In this document: one piece after another, positions 8,403-16,973 of the stretch
Layout of the letters: each line of letters opens with the position of its first letter
Numbering within the stretch: position 1 is the stretch's first letter
DNA from: Acidobacteriota bacterium
GTDB taxonomy: Bacteria; Acidobacteriota; Terriglobia; Acidiferrales; UBA7541
Assembly (NCBI GenBank): GCA_013289695.1
Contig: JABCZK010000025.1
Coordinates: forward strand, 1-61,838
DNA: 61,838 bases
Direction of reading: 5' to 3'
The notes under the pieces: model-generated
Seen by the model: only the letters and a program-made list of their open reading frames with translations
Database searches by the model: none
Told to the model about the DNA's origin: nothing
Program-made: the position numbers and the translations under genes

Positions 8403-8921
8403 CTAGCAACCCGGTGCGCTAACGGTGAACAATTTGTTCTCTCCACCGTGGTCTGGCAGCGCGATGATTTTCTCGAAGCGCAGGCCGAGTTTTTCGAGCA
8501 GGGCGATGGAGGCTTGATTGGTGGGCTTGGTGATGGCCACGATACGCTTCAGGCGCAGCTTGGTCCAGCCGTAGTGCAACACAGCGGCGGCGGATTCGCG
8601 CGCGTACCCCTGCGACCAATACTTTCGGAGGAACGCGAAGCCGATGTCCACGTCGGCGAGCGATTCGCGTTTGAGCAGGCCGCAAATGCCGATGGGCGCG
8701 CCGGAATCTTTCAGCTCCACCAAGAACAGGCCAAATCCGAATCTGCGGTAGCTGGCGACGGGGCCTTTGGCGATGTAGCGCCGCGCGTCGGCGAGGGTGC
8801 GCGCGCCGCGATCGCCGATATTTTCGAGGAACGCAGGTTCGTTCAGAAGTTCCAGGATGAACGCGGCGTCGTTCGCGGCGAGCCGCCGCAGCAAGAGCCT
8901 TTCTGTTTCGAGAATTATCAC
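8403..8921 (-). CDS. GNAT-family N-acetyltransferase (RimJ/RimL type)
   Basis: 172 aa, GTG start with a GGAA RBS. It opens with the RimJ/RimL pattern IILETERLLLRRLAAND and continues with DIGFAFLRKYWSQGYARES, the motif-A region that binds acetyl-CoA pyrophosphate, and the closing NQASIALLEKLGLRFEK. Such enzymes acetylate ribosomal-protein N-termini, amino acids or small molecules. The acceptor cannot be read from the sequence. Downstream is gene-free; upstream lies a family-B repeat. Confidence 0.88.
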   Translation of the reverse strand: MIILETERLLLRRLAANDAAFILELLNEPAFLENIGDRGARTLADARRYIAKGPVASYRRFGFGLFLVELKDSGAPIGICGLLKRESLADVDIGFAFLRKYWSQGYARESAAAVLHYGWTKLRLKRIVAITKPTNQASIALLEKLGLRFEKIIALPDHGGENKLFTVSAPGC

Positions 8922-8980
8922 CGCCGGGATGTTTCCATTTTTCTGCGTCGCACGCGAATCATAAATGCAAAATCAAAAGC

Positions 8981-9031
8981 AGGCGACGCAAGCCTCGCCC
9001 AAGAAAAAGCGCCGGCAACCCGCCGCACTCC
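8981..9031 (-). repeat. Dispersed intergenic double-hairpin repeat, family B (reverse orientation)
   Basis: Read on the minus strand: GGAGTGCGGCGGGTTGCCGG then CGCTTTTTCTTGGGCGAGGC then TTGCGTCGCC. Same two-part plan as the copies at 28341, 39351 and 48016. Confidence 0.65.
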
Positions 9032-9048
9032 AACAATGTGAGACGGTC

Positions 9049-9080
9049 GGGGCGGGTCCCGCGCATGCGGGACCCGCCCC
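9049..9080. repeat. Perfect 14-bp GC-rich palindrome
   Basis: GGGGCGGGTCCCGC / loop GCAT / GCGGGACCCGCCCC. It follows the stop of the DJ-1/PfpI gene on the minus strand and could act as a terminator hairpin, but no U tract follows. A related GTAGGGGCACGGCATGCCGC word occurs at about 53130. Confidence 0.6.
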
Positions 9081-9099
9081 TACGAAATGCAAAACGCGC

Positions 9100-9720
9100 T
9101 TACGCGGACGCTTTACCCGCGGCGGATTTCGTGCCGGATTTTTCGGTCGCGCTGCGATCAAGCACCGTCAGGAATTTCGCCAGCCACGCTGGATGCGCCG
9201 GCCACGCGGGGCCGGTGACCAGGTTGCCGTCCGCCACCGCGTCCGTCATCTCCACTGCAGTGTAAACACCGCCCGCCAGCTCGACTTCCGGAGCGCAAGC
9301 GGGATACGCGCTGACGCGTTTGCCGGAAATGACGCGCGCGGCGGCCAGAATTTGCGCGCCGTGGCAGAGCGCGGCGATGGGCTTATTGGCCGTCGAGAAA
9401 TGCCGGACGATCTCAAGCACCTTGGGATTCAGGCGCAAATATTCCGGCGCGCGCCCGCCGGGAATTACCAACGCGTCGTATTCTTCGGCGCGGATTTCGG
9501 CGAACGTCGCGTTCAAAGTGAAATTGTGCCCCGGCTTTTCCGAATAAGTTTGCGCGCCTTCGAAATCGTGGATTGCCGTGCGCACGAATTGGCCAGCTTT
9601 CTTGTCCGGGCAAACGGCGTGCACGGTGTGCCCGACCATTTGCAGCGCCTGGAACGGCACCATCACTTCATAGTCTTCGACGTAATCACCGACAAGCATC
9701 AATATTTTTGCTGTTGGCAT
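9100..9720 (-). CDS. DJ-1/PfpI-family protein
   Basis: 206 aa from the chosen start (ATG at 9720, RBS GGGAGGG about 9 bases upstream); the frame extends 40 codons further up but that part is not family-like. Class-I glutamine-amidotransferase-like fold: [14 protein letters not shown] at the N-terminus with an acidic residue near the active site, [16 protein letters not shown], and the nucleophile elbow [10 protein letters not shown] with Cys119-His120. Family members include deglycases, proteases and stress proteins; the exact role is undetermined. Single gene between two hairpins (9049 and 9853). Confidence 0.88.
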   Translation of the reverse strand: MPTAKILMLVGDYVEDYEVMVPFQALQMVGHTVHAVCPDKKAGQFVRTAIHDFEGAQTYSEKPGHNFTLNATFAEIRAEEYDALVIPGGRAPEYLRLNPKVLEIVRHFSTANKPIAALCHGAQILAAARVISGKRVSAYPACAPEVELAGGVYTAVEMTDAVADGNLVTGPAWPAHPAWLAKFLTVLDRSATEKSGTKSAAGKASA

Positions 9721-9852
9721 GTGGCGTGGCCCTCCCCGGCTGAAAGTTTCGCGGCGAAGTATGATCATAACACCGGGAGTGCGCGGCTTGAAGGTGGGCA
9801 ACGAACGGCTCGCGCCGCCGTGCGGCAGCAAGCAATTCAAAAGCTGCCCGCC

Positions 9853-9945
9853 TATCTTTCGTTCGCCGATGGCGGACGAAAGATAAGGAGGCGGCCGCTA
9901 CAACGTCAAAGGCAAAGAGCCGGCGAGACGCCGGTGCTACGCACT
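9853..9945. repeat. Hairpin plus family-A repeat half
   Basis: 9853-9885 forms a 15-bp stem (one G-U pair) around loop GAT: TATCTTTCGTTCGCC / GGCGGACGAAAGATA. It is followed by GCGGCCGCTACAACGTCAAA and GAGCCGGCGAGACGCCGGTG, the reverse complement of the family-A plan (GTAGCGGC ... TTTGACGTTG). Confidence 0.65.
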
Positions 9946-9954
9946 GCGCGCGAA

Positions 9955-11874
9955 TCAGCTTTTCGGGCGCGATGCTGGCGGCGCAGACTCGTGCTGCGCG
10001 GGTGCTGGATGCGACGCTGGGGCTGGCGCTTCGTGATGCTCCGCGGGCGGCGGCGTGTTGGCGTGGTGGTTTAGCGGAGGATGCACGTCGTAGTCGTCAT
10101 CCTTGGCCTTGGTTGGCGGCGTGAACTTCACTGCCGGGTGCTGCTGGGCAGCGTCGTTCGCGGGCGGCCGCTCGTTTGCGTTCGGGCGCTCGTTGCCGCT
10201 AGCGTTCGGCCGCTCGTTCGCGTTGGCATCGTTGCGGGCGTTCGCAGGCGCGTCGGTGTTCGGATACTTCGGGCTGCGCGCCAAACTGTCGTTGTTGTAC
10301 ATCGGCGGCGCGGCGTTATTGGCGCGCGGTGCCGAGGGCTGTCCACCTCGCGGCGCCGCCTCCGGATTCACGGCGTGCGTCACCGCGTGGCTGGTGATTG
10401 GCATCGGCGGATTCAGCCGCGCCACCACCGGCCGTTCGCTGAATGCAACAGCAGGCTTCGCGCGCGCGGGCCTGGCCGTGGCCGCCACGTAACTCGTGCG
10501 CGTGGGCGCGAGCGGACTTTGCTCGATCACATGCGCGCTCTGCAATTGTTCTGGTGTCACGCGAACGAAGCCGGTGCCTACCGGTTTTGCGCCGACGAAA
10601 GCTTCGCGCGATACCGCGGTCACCGCGACAGCGTTGTGGGCGTAGGTGTAGTCAACGCGGTTCACGCCAACGTTTCGGTTCGCGACGTAGTTGTTGTATA
10701 CCGTGGTGACCTGCGTGACGTTGACGACGCGCGTGTTGGTGATGTTGACGTTCTGCACGTAACGCGGGCTGGCGCGATAGCCGGGAATGTAAACATCGCG
10801 CGGGCCCAGTGGAAACCACGCGACGCCCGCGAATCCGCCGCCAAATCCCACTCCGACGCCCAAGCCGCCTCCGCCGCCGACAAATCCAACCAGCGCTGGC
10901 GCGTAAACCGGACGCACTACCTTCGGCCCCGGAACCCAGCCCCAACCGCCGTGCACATAGGCCCACCGCCCATAGTGAAATGGCGCGAAACCCCACGGCT
11001 CGTCTTCCACCCACGTCCAGCCCCACGGGCCAATCCAAACCCAATGGCCGTAGCGATAGGGCGCCCAGCCAACCGCAACGCCGCTGGGAACCCAGATCGC
11101 GCCGTAGTCCGGATCGGTCTGCCACTCACCGTTGCCGTCGAGATCGTAGTAGCCGTCAACGTCGCGCGAAACGTAGCGCGCCGATGCGGAACTGTTCTCG
11201 CGCTGGTCCTGCGCCTGGCACCAGTCTTCGAAGTCGTCGAATTCCGGCGCCGCTTGCGCGTCGAAGTTCAACTGGTCAGTGCCGTTGAAAATATATTGTT
11301 GCCCGGCCGCCAGGTCGTAGGATTCTCCCGCGCCGGTCGCCTGCCCCGCTCCTTCGCGCACGGTGATCGCCGTGGAATTTCCGTCGGGGTTCGTCTGAAT
11401 GCGATATTCGCCGGAAGCTGCCAGCGAGAAAGCGAGATTGGGCGTGTCAATTTCGAATGCGTTGCCGGGTTCCAGGCGGCGGACGTGCACTTCGATGGTG
11501 CCCTGCACCAGTTGCAGCTGCACGGTGCGATCGTCCAGATTCAGAAAGGAAATTCCCGTCTCGCTGGAGAGCCGAATCGAAGTTGCGCCGATGTGAACTT
11601 CGCCGCGCGAATCTTTGTCGGCCCACAGATTGTCACCGGCGGTGAGCGGGCGATTGATGTCGGCCTCAAGCCAATCTTGTTCGCCCGCGGGCTGGAAGGA
11701 AATCGAGCCTTGCACGTAATTCAAGCGCGCGACGCGTGCGGGCGGATCGACTACCTGGGCTTGGGCCTGCGCTTGCACTTGCGAAGGGTCTTGGGCTGCC
11801 GCGTTTTGTGGCAACGCGAAAAGCATGCTGACCAGGAGCATGAGGAACAGTACAAGCGACAGCTTTTTGGTCAT
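9955..11874 (-). CDS. Secreted FecR/DUF6600-type protein with Trp-rich repeats and disordered tail
   Basis: 639 aa from ATG at 11874, which starts a clear signal peptide (MTKKLSLVLFLMLLVSM then LFALPQNAAAQ); the 42 codons upstream are not signal-like. Next comes a FecR-like domain (about 45-200: VQGSISFQPAGEQDWLEADI, ADKDSRGEVHIGATSIRL). Then a YXWGXW-like aromatic block typical of DUF6600 proteins (DPDYGAIWVPSGV, GHWVWIGPWGWTWVEDEPW, GRWAYVHGGWGWVPG), and a Gly-rich segment. The last 150 residues are a low-complexity Asn/Ala/Pro/His tail. The antisense strand is open for 648 codons because of the GC bias; it is a shadow. Role unknown; likely a cell-envelope protein. Confidence 0.85.
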   Translation of the reverse strand: MTKKLSLVLFLMLLVSMLFALPQNAAAQDPSQVQAQAQAQVVDPPARVARLNYVQGSISFQPAGEQDWLEADINRPLTAGDNLWADKDSRGEVHIGATSIRLSSETGISFLNLDDRTVQLQLVQGTIEVHVRRLEPGNAFEIDTPNLAFSLAASGEYRIQTNPDGNSTAITVREGAGQATGAGESYDLAAGQQYIFNGTDQLNFDAQAAPEFDDFEDWCQAQDQRENSSASARYVSRDVDGYYDLDGNGEWQTDPDYGAIWVPSGVAVGWAPYRYGHWVWIGPWGWTWVEDEPWGFAPFHYGRWAYVHGGWGWVPGPKVVRPVYAPALVGFVGGGGGLGVGVGFGGGFAGVAWFPLGPRDVYIPGYRASPRYVQNVNITNTRVVNVTQVTTVYNNYVANRNVGVNRVDYTYAHNAVAVTAVSREAFVGAKPVGTGFVRVTPEQLQSAHVIEQSPLAPTRTSYVAATARPARAKPAVAFSERPVVARLNPPMPITSHAVTHAVNPEAAPRGGQPSAPRANNAAPPMYNNDSLARSPKYPNTDAPANARNDANANERPNASGNERPNANERPPANDAAQQHPAVKFTPPTKAKDDDYDVHPPLNHHANTPPPAEHHEAPAPASHPAPAQHESAPPASRPKS

Positions 11875-12166
11875 GAGCTGAACCCTTTCGTCGCGTGCAC
11901 TGGCAACAGCATCGCCATCCTGCGCAATCAGCTCGCGGCTAGGAACCAAGCGAACCAAATAACGATACGCGTGTCTGACATGGCGGCTCGCGACCTCCAT
12001 GTAAGAAACCCGATTATGAGCTTTTAGTTGCGGTTTGCATACGGGCCGGACGCGCCACGTAGTTCAAAGGCGAAACACGGAGTTCACGAAGGAACTGTTG
12101 GAGGAAGACAAGAAAGTCGGGCTGGAATATGGCGCTCCGGGAGCCATACGCCTGATTTCGCACAAT

Positions 12167-12200
12167 GGGTGTATACCTCCAGTATGGCTAGAACCAACAT
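12167..12200 (+). promoter_or_regulatory. Possible vapBC promoter/operator
   Basis: GTGTATACC at 12169-12177 offers an extended -10-like element (TATACC) about 7 bases before the vapB ATG, and ATAC-CTCCA-GTAT is a short inverted repeat spanning the same place. If used, the mRNA would be leaderless, and the repeat could bind the VapBC complex. No clear -35 was found. Confidence 0.3.
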
Positions 12201-12384
12201 TGATCTGGACGAAGGGCTGCTCCGCGAGGCGCGCGAGCTGAGCAGGTTGAAAACCAAGCGGGAAGTCGTCAATACGGCCTTGGCGTTTTTCGTCCGTTAC
12301 GAAAGACTGAAAGGCAGCATGCGCTACTACGGCACCGGAATTTGGAAAGGTGACCTGCAAGCCATGCGGCGGAACCGTGTGTGA
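12184..12384 (+). CDS. vapB: VapB-type antitoxin
   Basis: 66 aa. Type II antitoxin that neutralises the VapC ribonuclease and represses its own operon. The start at 12184 gives MARTNIDLDEGLLREARELS then RLKTKREVVNTALAFFV, the ribbon-helix-helix DNA-binding pattern of VapB (TNIDLDE, KTKREVVNTAL). The C-terminal GSMRYYGTGIWKGDLQAMR is the toxin-binding tail. No Shine-Dalgarno sequence precedes this ATG. The upstream part of the open frame (back to 12028) is not antitoxin-like. Its last 4 bases (GTGA) overlap the toxin start. Confidence 0.88.
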   Translation: MARTNIDLDEGLLREARELSRLKTKREVVNTALAFFVRYERLKGSMRYYGTGIWKGDLQAMRRNRV

Positions 12385-12773
12385 TCCTCGTCGATAGCTC
12401 CGTGTGGATTGATTTTTTCAGTTCTGCGCCTGGAACCTCGGGCAAGGAACTGCGGAGAATGATCGAAGTCGGAATGCCTGTGGCGCTTACCGGCGTGGTT
12501 GTCACCGAAATCGTTCAGGGCCTCACGCGCGACGCGAGCCCCATCGAGGGCTATTTGGCTGAGGTAGAAATGCTGTACGCGCAAGGATTTTCCACTTACC
12601 GGAAAGCGGCGGCCATTTTCAGAACGGCCCGCTCCAAAGGAATCAGCCTGGCGAGGGTCGACGTACTAAATGCCGCGGTTGCGCTGGAACATCGCGGCAC
12701 CGTATTCACGCTCGACAAAGACTTCTCTTATATCGCCCAGATCACAAACCTTTCGCTGCACAAGGTACCCTGA
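12381..12773 (+). CDS. vapC: VapC-type PIN-domain ribonuclease toxin
   Basis: 130 aa, GTG start overlapping the vapB stop. Mg-dependent RNase of the PIN family. Acidic active-site residues are in place: D5 in ILVDSSVWIDFF, E43 in VTEIVQGL, D94 in ARVDVLNAAVA and D112/D114 in FTLDKDFSYI. Length and order are normal, so the module looks intact. Usual VapC targets are tRNAs or rRNA, which cannot be told here. Confidence 0.9.
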   Translation: MILVDSSVWIDFFSSAPGTSGKELRRMIEVGMPVALTGVVVTEIVQGLTRDASPIEGYLAEVEMLYAQGFSTYRKAAAIFRTARSKGISLARVDVLNAAVALEHRGTVFTLDKDFSYIAQITNLSLHKVP

Positions 12774-12888
12774 TCGCTGACTCGGATATTGCAAGAGCGA
12801 ACGGATCGCCAGTTCGTCGCGCAAGACAGCAGGCTCGGCGGCAGGAAGATCAGCTCGCGATTCGCCCCAGGGTCGTCGTCGAGTTCAG

Positions 12889-14037
12889 CTAAGGAATTTC
12901 GACGGCGACCAGAGACATATCGTCGGCGGGAGGGCCATGGCGGAATGCGGCGACGCGGTTGACGATTTCTTGCGTCATCGCCGGCAGAGGCAGCTTGGAA
13001 GTTTCGCGCACGATTTCCGCCAGGCCCTCGACGCCCAGCATATCGTCGCGCGTGTTGAAACTTTCCGTGAAGCCGTCGGTGTACAGAATCACGCGATCGC
13101 CTGCCTCGACTGGAATATTCATGGCGGCGCCGGCGTCCACCGCGTCGTGCAGCAGACCCAGGACGGAACTGCGCGATTCCAGCAAGCGCGGAGCTTCGCC
13201 GGGCTTAACGATCATCGCCGGAGGGTGCCCCGCGCCGACAAATTCCAGCGTACGCGAGGCGAGATCCAGCCGCGCAGCGACTACGGTGAAATAGAAAACC
13301 GAACTGCGCAGGCTGCCAATCACAAAACGATTCAAATGCTCCATCATCGGACGGAGCGCGGCGCCGCGCTCGATTTGCGACATGGTCTCGGTGTAAATCC
13401 GGTTGGCCACCAGCGCCGAGCCGATGCCGTGGCCGGAGACGTCGCAAATCATCAACGAAAGATGATCGGGACGCGGCGCGACCAGGCCAAAATCTCCGCC
13501 GATGGTGCGCACCGGTTGATAAAAAGTTTCGACGGCCGCGCCTCCCCACATCAGGCTACCGGGCGCGAGGCTCTGCTGCACGCGCGCCGCCAGCAGCAAA
13601 TCTTCCTCGATTTCGCGGTGGCGCTGCTCCAGCTGAATGTTCACTTCGCGCAGCTCATTCTCAGCGCGCTTCTGCGCGGAAATATCCGTGAGGGTGACGA
13701 TGGAAAAAATTCCGCCATCCGGATCTTCGATCTGGCGCGCGGTGATCACCACCGGCAGGTGGCTGCCATCGTGGCGCGGCACGTAAAATTCAAAAAGGTT
13801 GCTGCCTTCCCGCTGGCGGCGCTCGATTTGCCGCCGCAACGCCTGCGCGTCTTCGGGAGGATACCAACTGGTGACTTTCGAGCCGATGACGACGTCCGCG
13901 GATTTCCCAACCATTTTCAGATACAGAGCGTTGGCGAACACAACCTCGCCACAATCGTTGTTGATCAGCACACCCTGATTGAGCGATTCCAGAATGCCGA
14001 CAACTCCGTCCAGCCATTCATGCGGTATTTCGACCAC
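12889..14037 (-). CDS. PAS domain plus SpoIIE/RsbU-type serine phosphatase
   Basis: 382 aa, GTG start with AGAGG RBS. Residues about 8-125 form a PAS sensor domain (ILESLNQGVLINNDCGEVVF, FSIVTLTDISAQKRAENEL), then a coiled-coil linker (LREVNIQLEQRHREIEEDL). From about 160 there is a PP2C-like SpoIIE domain (FYQPVRTIGGDFGLV, LSLMICDVSGHGIGSALVA, GDRVILYTDGFTE, GPPADDMSLVAV) with the metal-binding Asps. Such proteins dephosphorylate anti-sigma antagonists in partner-switching pathways. No STAS or kinase partner is adjacent. Confidence 0.9.
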   Translation of the reverse strand: MVEIPHEWLDGVVGILESLNQGVLINNDCGEVVFANALYLKMVGKSADVVIGSKVTSWYPPEDAQALRRQIERRQREGSNLFEFYVPRHDGSHLPVVITARQIEDPDGGIFSIVTLTDISAQKRAENELREVNIQLEQRHREIEEDLLLAARVQQSLAPGSLMWGGAAVETFYQPVRTIGGDFGLVAPRPDHLSLMICDVSGHGIGSALVANRIYTETMSQIERGAALRPMMEHLNRFVIGSLRSSVFYFTVVAARLDLASRTLEFVGAGHPPAMIVKPGEAPRLLESRSSVLGLLHDAVDAGAAMNIPVEAGDRVILYTDGFTESFNTRDDMLGVEGLAEIVRETSKLPLPAMTQEIVNRVAAFRHGPPADDMSLVAVEIP

Positions 14038-14262
14038 AGGTCTGCCTCTTGTGCGAGCCTGAGAAATCGGCTCGGCGATGTGGACTCAATATTACGGAAC
14101 GATGATACCACTACACGCGATTCCATTCCTGCGCCTACGGCGACAACTCGGCCTCGCGAATTGCCAGTCACGAAGCCGGCGGAACGACGGCGCGTGATTC
14201 ATGTAAACTGTTGCCTTCCCACTGGACCGGAAACACTGGTTGGATGCACGGGAGAGGCAAAC

Positions 14263-15099
14263 GTGACCGACATTTTTACACCGAAAAGGCTCGCGGTGCT
14301 TGGCGCGGGCAAAATGGGCGGGATTCTTATCGAGGCGTTCTTGCAACAGGGCTTGGTCTCGCCCGCGCAAGTGTTCGCCACCGTGCGGCAGACCAGCTCG
14401 GAAAGGCGCAGCATTTCCAGCGCGCAAATCACCCTGGGCACCGACAATCGCGCCGCGGCAAAAAACGCCGATGTGATTTTAATCTGCCTGAAGCCGCTGG
14501 CGGTGGGCGCGGTGCTGGACGAAATTCGCCCGGAGCTGAACGAGCAAAAACTGGTGATTTCGATCGCTGCGGCGGTTTCCACGGAATATATGGAAAAGCG
14601 CGTGGGCGGGAATGTGCCGGTGCTGCGCGCGATGCCCAATACGCCTTCGATGGTCGGCGAAGGCATCACCGCGATCTGCAAAGGCAAGCACGCTACCGCG
14701 AAACATTTGGAACTCGCGCGCAAACTTTTTGACGCCGTCGGCAAGACGGTGGTGGTGGACGAAAAACACATGGACGCGGTCACCGGCCTTTCCGGCAGCG
14801 GTCCGGCGTTTCTTTACATTATTTTGGAATCGCTGGCGGAAGGCGGCGTGAAGATGGGCTTGTCGCGCGAGCTGGCTACGTTGCTGGCAGCGCAGACGAT
14901 GTTGGGCGCGGCAAAAGTGGTGCTGGAAACCGGGCACCATCCCGCGCTGCTGAAGGATACGGTGACGACTCCGGCGGGATGCACGATTGACGGCATTCTC
15001 GAGTTGGAAGAGGGCAAGCTGCGGGTTACGTTGATCAAGGCTGTGGTGAAGGCGTCGCAGCGGGCAAAGGAATTGTTGTTCAGCGATAAGGAGAATTAA
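14263..15099 (+). CDS. proC: Pyrroline-5-carboxylate reductase
   Basis: 278 aa. Reduces 1-pyrroline-5-carboxylate to proline with NAD(P)H in the cytoplasm. Start is GTG at 14263 with RBS GGGAGAGG; the open frame begins far upstream antisense to the phosphatase gene, but that part is a shadow. Rossmann motif AVLGAGKMGGI at residues 10-20, the RAMPNTPSMVGEGIT segment, and the family signature around SGSGPAF, then TTPAGCTIDGI near the C-terminus. Length is typical. Divergent from the PAS-SpoIIE gene. Confidence 0.95.
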   Translation: MTDIFTPKRLAVLGAGKMGGILIEAFLQQGLVSPAQVFATVRQTSSERRSISSAQITLGTDNRAAAKNADVILICLKPLAVGAVLDEIRPELNEQKLVISIAAAVSTEYMEKRVGGNVPVLRAMPNTPSMVGEGITAICKGKHATAKHLELARKLFDAVGKTVVVDEKHMDAVTGLSGSGPAFLYIILESLAEGGVKMGLSRELATLLAAQTMLGAAKVVLETGHHPALLKDTVTTPAGCTIDGILELEEGKLRVTLIKAVVKASQRAKELLFSDKEN

Positions 15100-15185
15100 C
15101 CGTTCGGTCCTCGGGCGCACCGCGCTAAAGGAAAGCACTTGCCGCAAAGGTCGCAGAGAAAGGCGCGCAGCGGGCGCAGAGAAAA

Positions 15186-15872
15186 CTAATGCGCGGGCTG
15201 GTCCGGAATGATTTTTGCAATCGCGTGGATTTCGAGTTCTACCTTGTCGTTCGCGTGCAGCAGGAACGTGCTGGGGTCTTTCATGCCCCATTTTATGTAG
15301 GGGATTGTGAACTGCGTGTCGCACTGCAGCTGCGAGCCCGGCACAAGTTGAACGGCCAACGTCATCGTGAAGTCGTGATCCTGGCCATGAATGCGAAAGG
15401 TGCCGGCTACGTCCAGCTGCGACGCCTTCTGCGGAGCGAATGAGCCGCGCACCTGCTGCGGCGTGAATACAATCTCCGGATATTTCTGACTCTCGAGAAT
15501 TTCCTGATTCATTTTCTTGTCGCGGGATTTGTTGTCGGTGTCGGCGCTGCGCGCGTCCACCACGACTGCGCCGCTGACTTTGCCGGTGCCAGCATCGAAA
15601 TGAATCTGGCCGCTTATTAGCTGGAAGGTTCCGTGCACGGTGTGCAGAGTGGTGCCGAGCGCAAATTCAACCCTGGTCTGTGCTGGATCGAGGGTAACGA
15701 CATACGACTGCGCGTGCGAAGCCGGCGCAAACGCCAGCGCGACGAAACACGCGAGCGCGAAAAAAGTGAGCGCACCCCTGACGCGCTGTAATGCCGTCGG
15801 ACCAACGTGAAGGCCTACGCCGCCGCTTCGGCTCGTATCGCGTTCAAACGTCACGCGCGCAAAACCTGCCAT
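15186..15872 (-). CDS. YceI-family lipid-binding periplasmic protein
   Basis: 228 aa from ATG at 15872, which overlaps the end of the FAD gene by 22 bases; an upstream ATG would overlap more. A long basic N-region precedes a signal sequence (ALTFFALACFVALAFAPAS-HAQS). The mature part is a YceI lipocalin-like barrel: YVVTLDPAQTRVEFALGTTL, HTVHGTFQLISGQIHFD, KYPEIVFTPQQV, VAGTFRIHGQDHDFTM. YceI proteins bind polyisoprenoids or other long-chain lipids in the periplasm. Being last in a unit with a type III PKS and a flavin oxidoreductase, it could carry their lipid product. Confidence 0.85.
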   Translation of the reverse strand: MAGFARVTFERDTSRSGGVGLHVGPTALQRVRGALTFFALACFVALAFAPASHAQSYVVTLDPAQTRVEFALGTTLHTVHGTFQLISGQIHFDAGTGKVSGAVVVDARSADTDNKSRDKKMNQEILESQKYPEIVFTPQQVRGSFAPQKASQLDVAGTFRIHGQDHDFTMTLAVQLVPGSQLQCDTQFTIPYIKWGMKDPSTFLLHANDKVELEIHAIAKIIPDQPAH

Positions 15873-16960
15873 CCGAGATCGAACATTTCGCTGGCGCGGA
15901 TCGGCGCGGGCTTGGGGCAATTGGCGTGCGAGGAAATCATCCTGCCAAATAGCTTGGGATTTGCGGCGAACAGTCGCAGCGCCTTGCGGCGCAGCCACGC
16001 CTGACGATCCAGCAGCAAGAGCAACCGCGCCATGCGCGCCGGCTCCTTGATAAATTGGCGATGTGCGAGCTGGTAGGCCCCCAAATTCTCAGACGCGAGC
16101 GCTTCGCCAAGGCTCAGCGCTTGCTGAAACGAGAGGCTTAGGCCCTGGCCCGTGATTCCGTCAACCGTAAAGGAAGCATCGCCCACCAGCGCGATATTCC
16201 GCCGCGCGACGCTGCGCGGATAGTCCAGCACGGTCGCGCTGCCGATTTCGTCAGTGATGCGCCGCGCACCGCCTAATCGCTTGGCGGCGGCGGGAAATTC
16301 TCCGAGCGCGCGCCCGACTCGCATTTGCGGATCGCTGCTGAGAACCGCCAGGCAGACTTCATCGGGCCCCGTCGGCGTCACATAAATCTGGCAGCGCTCG
16401 CCCCAGTACACTTCGACGAATTCACTCCAGGGAGTAACCGCGAAGTGGCAGCAGAATCCGAAGCGCGCGGAGCGAACGCGGCGAGGACCGAGGCCAGACC
16501 ATTTTCGTACGATGGATTTCTGGCCGTCGGCGCCCACCAACCAGTGAAAAGGAAAGCGCAAGCCGTCCAGGCGCGCGCTATCGGAATTTATTTCGGAAAC
16601 CCGCGTTCCCCAGCGAAAGGAAACGCCCAGTTCGCACGCTCGCCGCGCCAGCAAACCGTGCAGCACGCTGCGGCGCAAACCAAACGCCGCGCCCCGCGTG
16701 ATTCTGCCGCAAGCAGACGACGTCTCATCGGAGAAGCGCATTCCTGCAATGGGGTAAGCGTTCGAGGAGTCCAGCCAGATTCCGAGCTGACGAAGCGCGG
16801 ATACACCTTCGGGGAGCAAACCTTCGCCGCAGGCTTTGTCAATCGGCGGCCTGCGCGCGTCAGCTACCGTTACGCGAAGTCCTTTTTGACTTGCTGCGAT
16901 CGCCGTCGCAATCCCTGCTGGCCCCGCTCCAACGATCAGGACTTCCGCGCCTGTGGCCAC
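15851..16960 (-). CDS. FAD-dependent oxidoreductase (geranylgeranyl reductase/aromatic hydroxylase-like)
   Basis: 369 aa. N-terminal dinucleotide-binding motif VLIVGAGPAGIATAIAAS (GxGxxG at 11-16), the central LVGADGQKSIVR (DG motif) and C-terminal NIALVGDASFTVDGITGQG (GD motif) place it in the p-hydroxybenzoate hydroxylase/geranylgeranyl reductase group. Residues 41-46 (DKACGE) match the KACGE segment of that group. It starts 13 bases after the type III PKS stop, on the same strand. In known alkylresorcinol/alkylquinone operons a similar flavoprotein hydroxylates the ring; that role is inferred here. Confidence 0.88.
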   Translation of the reverse strand: MATGAEVLIVGAGPAGIATAIAASQKGLRVTVADARRPPIDKACGEGLLPEGVSALRQLGIWLDSSNAYPIAGMRFSDETSSACGRITRGAAFGLRRSVLHGLLARRACELGVSFRWGTRVSEINSDSARLDGLRFPFHWLVGADGQKSIVRKWSGLGPRRVRSARFGFCCHFAVTPWSEFVEVYWGERCQIYVTPTGPDEVCLAVLSSDPQMRVGRALGEFPAAAKRLGGARRITDEIGSATVLDYPRSVARRNIALVGDASFTVDGITGQGLSLSFQQALSLGEALASENLGAYQLAHRQFIKEPARMARLLLLLDRQAWLRRKALRLFAANPKLFGRMISSHANCPKPAPIRASEMFDLGWQVLRA

Positions 16961-16973
16961 TCGCCCCCACTTC

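Noticed and set aside
8178..9041. 287-codon plus-strand frame
   Set aside because: Antisense to the acetyltransferase gene, which has family motifs and an RBS.
10081..12027. 648-codon frame opposite the FecR/DUF6600-type gene
   Set aside because: It lies antisense to a gene with signal peptide and domain features; its translation is Arg/Val-rich without motifs, a result of GC-biased third positions.
12937..14262. N-terminal 442 codons of the frame ending in proC
   Set aside because: Antisense to the PAS-SpoIIE gene; ProC homology starts at the GTG at 14263 with its own RBS.
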